A DNA stretch of 47,053 bases from Defluviitaleaceae bacterium. GTDB taxonomy: Bacteria; Bacillota_I; Bacilli_A; MOL361; Turicibacteraceae. Within the stretch, counting starts at the first letter, position 1. The number at the start of each line of letters is the position of its first letter. A model generated the notes under the pieces. That model was not told the DNA's origin, ran no database searches, and saw only the letters and a list, made by a program, of their open reading frames with translations. Shown here piece by piece: positions 42,745 through 47,053 of the stretch. The stretch lies in NCBI GenBank assembly GCA_009778135.1, contig WRKJ01000101.1, positions 1-47,053 of the forward strand, in the 5' to 3' direction. The position numbers and the translations under genes were made by a program.

Positions 42745-42845
42745 CTAATTTGGATGCTTCCGATATTTACGAGGCGTTAGAATGTAAAGCTTTGCATTTA
42801 AATCCTGAAATGGGGAATGTTCCACAAGAAAATAAAGTAGCTTAA
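42745..42845 (-). pseudogene. Possible AraC-type regulator C-terminal remnant
   Basis: The minus-strand frame ends VEHSPFQDLNAKLYILTPRK, then YRKHPN and a stop. The pattern F.D.....Y.LTPRKYRK resembles the last helix of AraC-family DNA-binding domains (…G.TPxxYR). Nothing before it is coding-like. It is short and uncertain. Confidence 0.25.
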
Positions 42846-42849
42846 ATCG

Positions 42850-42878
42850 TTGTATTATCAACGTAAATACAGTATAAT
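42850..42878 (+). promoter_or_regulatory. Promoter of ugd
   Basis: TTGTAT (42850-42855) and TATAAT (42873-42878) are 17 bases apart, about 240 bases before the ugd start, so the mRNA has a long leader. Confidence 0.7.
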
Positions 42879-42908
42879 AGGAATCATTAGAAGTTGTGAG
42901 AAATGCAA

Positions 42909-43074
42909 CTAGTGCAGCACAACATAAATAACCACCCCTATTCATGCGTCTCATTTCCAACTACTGCGTCAACTCGTCCTAACGTACCGACATTGGTACG
43001 AGTCGTCCTCCTATCCTTGCATTTGAAAATGATACACGCCAATATGGGCTATTACTTATGTTTTGCTGCACTAG
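42909..43074 (+). repeat. 166-bp element bounded by a 23-bp inverted repeat in the ugd leader
   Basis: The left arm (42909-42931, CTAGTGCAGCACAACATAA...) and right arm (43052-43074, ...TGTTTTGCTGCACTAG) are complementary over 23 bp with two mismatches. Between them is a smaller dyad CGTACC-GACATT-GGTACG. The transcript would fold into a long stem, as in a structured leader or a MITE. Confidence 0.6.
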
Positions 43075-43117
43075 ATATAAATTAAAAGGATAAAGGATAT
43101 AAGTTGGAGGCAGTTAA

Positions 43118-44287
43118 ATGAGTAAAGTTTCGGTATTTGGATTGGGTTATGTAGGGCTGGCAAATGCGCTCTTATTGGGACAGCATGAAGATGTGATGGC
43201 TTACGATATTGTAAGCGAGAAAATCAACATGTTAAAATCAGGAAAATCACCATTAGAAGATGTGGAGATCATTGATTTTTTAGAAAATAAAAAAGCAACA
43301 GTTGCTTATACAACTGACTTTGAACAAGCTGTTCATCATGGCGATTATCTGTTTATTGCAACGCCGACTGACTATGATGAGAAAGTGAACAAATTCAATA
43401 CAAAGACCATTGAAACTGTGATTAGACAGGCTTTAGCCATTAAACCAGATGCTACTTTTATCATTAAATCAACGATTCCAGTTGGTTATATAGAAAGAAT
43501 CAAAAAAGAGTTTGATACAGATAATATTGTTTTTTCACCTGAATTTTTACGCGAAGGAAAAGCTTTATATGACAACTTGTATCCATCTCGTATTGTCGTT
43601 GGTGAAGTATCAGAGCGTGGTCAAGAAATTGCTGATTTGTTAGAAAAAGGCGCACATAAAAATGACATTCCTGTTTTGTTAACCAATGGAACTGAAGCGG
43701 AAGCCATTAAGCTTTTTTCCAATACATACTTGGCATTACGCGTCTCGTACTTTAATGAATTAGATACTTACGCTGAATTAAAAGGGTTGAATGCCAAGCA
43801 AATTATTGAAGGTGTCGGATTAGATCCAAGAATTGGTACCCACTATAATAACCCGTCATTTGGCTATGGTGGGTATTGCTTACCAAAAGATACGAAGCAA
43901 TTAAAAGCGAATTATACGGACGTGCCAGAGAATATTATTTCAGCGATTGTTGACGCTAATACGACAAGAAAAGACTTTATTGCCAATCAGATCATTGATC
44001 GAAGACCTAAAGTCGTTGGGATTTATCGATTGACCATGAAAGCAAATAGTGATAATTTTAGATATTCATCCATTCAAGGTGTGATGAAACGTATCAAAGC
44101 AAAAGGGATTGAAGTTGTTATTTATGAACCCTCTCTTAAAGAAACGGAATTTTTTCATTCTAAAGTCATTAAAGATTTTGAAGTCTTTAAGCAAATAAGT
44201 GATGTCATTGTGACCAATCGCGTTGAAGATGCTTTAGAAGATGTCAAAGCCAAATTATACACACGTGACTTATTTGGAAGAGATTGA
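43118..44287 (+). CDS. ugd: UDP-glucose 6-dehydrogenase family protein
   Basis: The enzyme oxidises a UDP-hexose to the uronic acid with two NAD+, feeding capsule or teichuronic-type polymers. The 389-residue product has the NAD loop [22 protein letters not shown] near 128, [15 protein letters not shown] near 143, [19 protein letters not shown] near 205, the active-site Cys254 in [14 protein letters not shown], and the C-terminal domain ending [16 protein letters not shown] precedes the ATG. It resembles the compact type found in capsule loci (about 390 residues). Part of its 3' end is found again at 46570. Confidence 0.94.
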   Translation: MSKVSVFGLGYVGLANALLLGQHEDVMAYDIVSEKINMLKSGKSPLEDVEIIDFLENKKATVAYTTDFEQAVHHGDYLFIATPTDYDEKVNKFNTKTIETVIRQALAIKPDATFIIKSTIPVGYIERIKKEFDTDNIVFSPEFLREGKALYDNLYPSRIVVGEVSERGQEIADLLEKGAHKNDIPVLLTNGTEAEAIKLFSNTYLALRVSYFNELDTYAELKGLNAKQIIEGVGLDPRIGTHYNNPSFGYGGYCLPKDTKQLKANYTDVPENIISAIVDANTTRKDFIANQIIDRRPKVVGIYRLTMKANSDNFRYSSIQGVMKRIKAKGIEVVIYEPSLKETEFFHSKVIKDFEVFKQISDVIVTNRVEDALEDVKAKLYTRDLFGRD

Positions 44288-44327
44288 GCGTTAAAAATGA
44301 CTTTTGAACAGAAGGGGGTGACAATGG

Positions 44328-45596
44328 ATGCTAACATTACCAACAGGAATTGACGATTTTAGAGAACTACGAGAGAAAAATAAGTATTACGTTGATAAGA
44401 CATTAATGATTCGGGATTTTATTCAGTATGACGATAAAGTTGCACTCATTACCCGTCCTAGGCGCTTTGGGAAAACATTAAACATGACCATGTTGAGAGA
44501 GTTTTTTGATCTTAATAAAGATAGTAAAGAGATCTTTGAAGGACTTGCGATTATGGAGACTGAATATGCTCGTCTTATCAACACGAAGCCGGTTATCTAC
44601 TTAACTTTCAAAAACTGTTCAGGTGCGAACATGGATGATTTAAAAGATAGCTTAGCCAGCCAGATGATCAAAGAATATGATCGGTTTGCGACTGAGTTTA
44701 AGGATAAAGTGGATAGTGAACGTCTGGCTTATTTTGCTTTTTATGAAACGTACAGTGCACTTAAACAAGTATTGAAAGCACGTCCCAAAAATGAAAGAAA
44801 AATTAGCCAAGTGGACACACATATATTCAAAAGAAGTTTAACGACGCTTATTCAAGCCGTGAGTACGTTTTATGATCAACATCCTATTCTACTCATTGAT
44901 GAATATGACCAACCATTGATTAATGCCCATGATGAAAATTTTAGAGAAGAATTTTCAAAACGAATTTACGCTGATTTTCTAGGAGAAGCGTTAAAAGGCA
45001 ATGGATACTTGGGACAGAATGTATTAACAGGCATACAACGAGTGGCAAAGGAAAGCATCTTTTCTAAGTTGAACAACTTTGTCGTGTATACAGTGTTAGA
45101 TGAGATGTATGCGCCTTATTTTGGCTTAACGGAGGTTGAAACAAAAGAAGCATTGGAACAAGCTGAACTTGTTTTGACTGATGACGTTAAACGATACTAT
45201 GATGGCTATGTAATGGGTGGCATAGGGATTTATAATCCATGGTCTATTTTGACTTATATGCTAAAGAAAAAGCTTGAACCTTATTGGGTGAACACTTCAA
45301 CGAATGGGCTGATTAAAGAAGCCATTCCTAAAGCTGATAAAGGGTTTCATGAAAATTTTGAACGTCTTATTCGAGACAAAGAAGTCCGAATATCTTCTAA
45401 TTTAGAAGCCTCATTCGTAGAATTAGCGACACCACAGACATTGTGGGGCTTATTGATTAATTCAGGCTATTTAACGGTAACAAAGGTTTTTCTTTCTGGT
45501 GCAACTCGGGTTAAAATTCCCAATCAAGAAGTGAAGAAAGAGTTTCGTGAAATTGTGGTTGATGCGTATGGAAAGATAGTAAATACTGGTGAATAA
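44328..45596 (+). CDS. AAA-ATPase-like protein (PF09820 type), C-terminally short
   Basis: The 422-residue protein starts with the family block LPTGIDDFRELREKNKYYVDKT, Walker A-like LITRPRRFGKTLNMTM near 44, and Walker B-like HPILLIDEYDQPL near 184, followed by the GVLTGIQRVAKESIFS-type segment and ILTYMLKKKLEPYW. Members usually have 500-600 residues, with a PD-(D/E)XK domain (DUF1703) after residue 420. Here the protein ends where that domain would begin, so the nuclease-like part is missing. GAAGGGGG precedes the ATG. Such genes come in many copies in gut Bacillota and Bacteroidota; their function is unsettled. A second member starts at the right end of this window. Confidence 0.85.
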   Translation: MLTLPTGIDDFRELREKNKYYVDKTLMIRDFIQYDDKVALITRPRRFGKTLNMTMLREFFDLNKDSKEIFEGLAIMETEYARLINTKPVIYLTFKNCSGANMDDLKDSLASQMIKEYDRFATEFKDKVDSERLAYFAFYETYSALKQVLKARPKNERKISQVDTHIFKRSLTTLIQAVSTFYDQHPILLIDEYDQPLINAHDENFREEFSKRIYADFLGEALKGNGYLGQNVLTGIQRVAKESIFSKLNNFVVYTVLDEMYAPYFGLTEVETKEALEQAELVLTDDVKRYYDGYVMGGIGIYNPWSILTYMLKKKLEPYWVNTSTNGLIKEAIPKADKGFHENFERLIRDKEVRISSNLEASFVELATPQTLWGLLINSGYLTVTKVFLSGATRVKIPNQEVKKEFREIVVDAYGKIVNTGE

Positions 45597-45665
45597 CCCT
45601 GAATACTTTTCAGTTTTTTAGAAGAAAAATGACTTTTGTTAGCAGGAGGTATGAGGTTTCGAAAA

Positions 45666-46574
45666 ATGAAGATATTAGAGTCAGCTCATAAAGTTAAGCA
45701 AATACACACAGGTGTTTCACGAGATGAAAAGTACCATATGAGAGAAGAATTCTTTTTGAGAATTTTTGATCTTGAGCAGATGGCGCAAAAGGAAAGAGAA
45801 TTTCAATTCATGAAGAAGCTTTTTAAGGAAGGGATTCCTATTGCAAAGCCGATTAAAATAGGTGAATGTGACGGAAAAGGATATGTTAAAACTGCTTGGA
45901 TTAAAGGGAAAACCTTTAGCAAGGTAATCGAAAAATTATCGGAAGATGAGATGTATGAAGTTGGTTTAGAAATGGGTCAACATTTGAAGAACATTCATCG
46001 TGTTGGATTAAATAAAAAGAAGGATTCATGGGTTTTAAGGTATAATGAAAGATATGATAGATTTCTTTTGAGGGTTGAAAAAAAGGCAGTTGCATTTCCT
46101 AAACTAGGATTAGTGACTGAATTTTTTGAAAAGCATAAACATTTATTAGAGCACCGTCCGCAAACATTTTTGCATAATGATTTTGGTGCACATAATTTTA
46201 TCATGTCAGAAGCGGGTATGAAGATTATTGATTTCAACAACTTTACATTTGGAGATCCGTGGTATGATTTCCGTTATATTGTACCGAAGTACGATAGACG
46301 AAATGAAAATTTTACGTCTTATTTTTCTACCGGCTGTGTACATGGTTATTTCAATCTATCGTGTAATGAGAATCCACCACAAGCGTTTTGGGATTTATTG
46401 GCGTTGTATACTGTTATTCAGAGAATTGAAAGTTGTACATACGTTGCAAAAGATGAAAAAATAAAACAAAGTAGAGTGGATTATCTCGAATATTGCATGA
46501 TGATTTATGATGACTTACAGCAAACTATTCCTAAATGGTATCAAAACACGATGGCTAAATTGCAAGAAAAGTGA
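45666..46574 (+). CDS. Aminoglycoside/choline-kinase-like phosphotransferase (APH family)
   Basis: The 302-residue product has a protein-kinase-like fold: N-lobe with a Lys candidate in YHMREEFFLRIFD, hinge near VKTAWIKGKTF, catalytic loop FLHNDFGAHNFIM (H-N-D...N) near 180, metal loop MKIIDFNNFTFGDPWYDF near 193. It could phosphorylate an antibiotic, a sugar or another small molecule; no specific resistance is implied. The best start is ATG 45666 with GAGG eight bases upstream; an AGGAGGT further up (45642) would fit an ATG at 45651 only with short spacing. It lies 69 bases after the AAA-ATPase gene. Its stop codon overlaps the leftover ugd 3' end. Confidence 0.8.
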   Translation: MKILESAHKVKQIHTGVSRDEKYHMREEFFLRIFDLEQMAQKEREFQFMKKLFKEGIPIAKPIKIGECDGKGYVKTAWIKGKTFSKVIEKLSEDEMYEVGLEMGQHLKNIHRVGLNKKKDSWVLRYNERYDRFLLRVEKKAVAFPKLGLVTEFFEKHKHLLEHRPQTFLHNDFGAHNFIMSEAGMKIIDFNNFTFGDPWYDFRYIVPKYDRRNENFTSYFSTGCVHGYFNLSCNENPPQAFWDLLALYTVIQRIESCTYVAKDEKIKQSRVDYLEYCMMIYDDLQQTIPKWYQNTMAKLQEK

Positions 46575-46645
46575 TGTGATTGTGACCAATCGTACAGAAA
46601 ATGTAAAAAAAGCTATATACAAGAGATTTATTTGGTCGAGATTAA
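46570..46645 (+). pseudogene. Leftover 3' end of a second ugd copy
   Basis: The first 23 bases (AGTGATGTGATTGTGACCAA...) match 44198-44220 in ugd with one change and encode SDVIVTNR. After a frame slip the last codons read [11 protein letters not shown] and stop, identical to the ugd C-terminus. The internal part has lost 14 bases. No other ugd sequence precedes it; the APH gene runs right into it. Confidence 0.8.
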
Positions 46646-46681
46646 TCTAAAGTTAGATTTGTAACGACAAAGAAATAAGGT

Positions 46682-46714
46682 AAGCATTGGGAAATTTGGA
46701 TCTCAATGCTTTTT
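46682..46714 (+). terminator. Terminator after the APH gene
   Basis: AAGCATTG (46682-46689) pairs with CAATGCTT (46704-46711), followed by a T run. Copy 3 of the dispersed repeat comes directly after. Confidence 0.75.
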
Positions 46715-46718
46715 ACAT

Positions 46719-46741
46719 ACAGTCTGTTTTTTCTGGCTTAC
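46719..46741 (+). repeat. Dispersed 23-bp repeat, copy 3 (one mismatch)
   Basis: It reads ACAGTCTG then TTTTTTCTGGCTTAC, one base different from the copies at 15590 and 38729. Like those, it directly follows a terminator. Confidence 0.8.
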
Positions 46742-46769
46742 CGAAAAATGAAAAAATGACTGCAAAAAG

Positions 46770-46798
46770 CTGACAAGGTTAACAATTGGTGGTATAAT
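46770..46798 (+). promoter_or_regulatory. Promoter upstream of the last AAA-ATPase gene
   Basis: CTGACA (46770-46775) and TATAAT (46793-46798) are 17 bases apart. The leader to the gene is about 165 bases and contains a possible leader peptide. Confidence 0.7.
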
Positions 46799-46891
46799 AT
46801 ATAGATAATGATACTGTTTTTACTGTTGTTAAGGTGGAAAATCGTTAAAAGTTGTGATTCAACCTAAACGATGTTAAGGGGGGGAATAAAA

Positions 46892-46942
46892 GTGGCAATG
46901 GGTTTGTCGTGCTTAAAAACACGGCATGTTATAGCGGTCTGA
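46892..46942 (+). CDS. Possible 16-residue leader peptide
   Basis: An AAGGGGGGG site at 46876-46884 precedes GTG 46892 (second candidate ATG 46898). The frame encodes VAMGLSCLKTRHVIAV and stops 24-30 bases before the AAA-ATPase start. The strong site suggests translation, but a function is unknown. Confidence 0.3.
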   Translation: MAMGLSCLKTRHVIAV

Positions 46943-46971
46943 GTGTTTGAGAAGTGAGGTAGGTGATGGAT

Positions 46972-47053
46972 ATGGGAATGTATGTCAATCCAGGAAATAG
47001 GAAGTTCCAACAAAGTCTTAATTCAGAAATATATGTAGACAAAAGCAACTTAA
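46972..47053 (+). CDS. Start of a second AAA-ATPase-like gene (partial)
   Basis: GAGGTAGGTG (46956-46965) precedes ATG 46972; in-frame ATGs also exist at 46966 and 46978. The 27 visible codons read MGMYVNPGNRKFQQSLNSEI then YVDKSNL, matching the N-terminal block of PF09820 AAA-ATPase-like proteins (MG.YLNPGN..F......YVDKT.L). The gene runs off the window. Confidence 0.8.
   Translation, partial: MGMYVNPGNRKFQQSLNSEIYVDKSNL

Overview
This is a 47 kb piece of a low-GC Gram-positive chromosome (Bacillota, Bacilli-like). The evidence is strong GAGG/GGAGG ribosome binding sites, sigma-70 type promoters, a lipoprotein PstS, a PASTA-containing penicillin-binding protein, teichoic-acid export genes and an AT-rich base composition. 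I cannot place the genus. Most genes are ordinary housekeeping genes, but several have unusual architecture, and short mobile or decayed segments lie between them.

Region 1 (1-7.4 kb) is a rearranged peptidoglycan cluster: a degenerate MurE-like ligase, mraY, murD, then a PASTA-containing transpeptidase (SpoVD/FtsI class). Between murD and the transpeptidase sits a divergent pair: a self-cleaving (LexA/CI type, S24) repressor and a 74-residue two-helix membrane protein. They share two 19-bp operators. A lone PDDEXK nuclease (YhcG/DUF1016 type) follows.

Region 2 (8.9-15.5 kb) is phosphate uptake: pstC1-pstA1, then a textbook PhoP box, then pstS-pstC2-pstA2-pstB and phoU. PstS is circularly permuted, and PstA2 carries a PDZ-like domain inserted in its first outside loop.

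Region 3 (15.6-21.4 kb) holds a GntR/DUF1648 pair, a pilin-like Spy0128 domain protein, an OmpR-type two-component system bracketed by a 41-bp inverted repeat, and two small envelope genes. Region 4 (21.4-29.8 kb) is an accessory zone: an IS21-family element with a 5-bp target duplication and a broken istA, secreted and nucleotidyltransferase (toxin-like) genes, an IS110 remnant, a zinc-ribbon membrane protein, an antitoxin-like remnant and a small XRE regulator.

Region 5 (30.2-38.6 kb) contains pyrB-pyrC, then a teichoic-acid type operon: an ABC ATPase with an extra N-terminal beta-sandwich domain, its TagG-like permease, a CDP-glycerol glycerophosphotransferase-like protein and a GT4 glycosyltransferase. 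Region 6 (38.7-42.6 kb, minus strand) has a small secreted protein followed by two large FtsX-type permeases and no ATPase. Region 7 (42.8-47.05 kb) has a long-leadered ugd, an AAA-ATPase, an APH-like kinase, a leftover 3' end of a second ugd copy, and the start of another AAA-ATPase gene. A 23-bp motif ending in CTCGCTTAC recurs, whole or in part, in five intergenic places, always in the same orientation.
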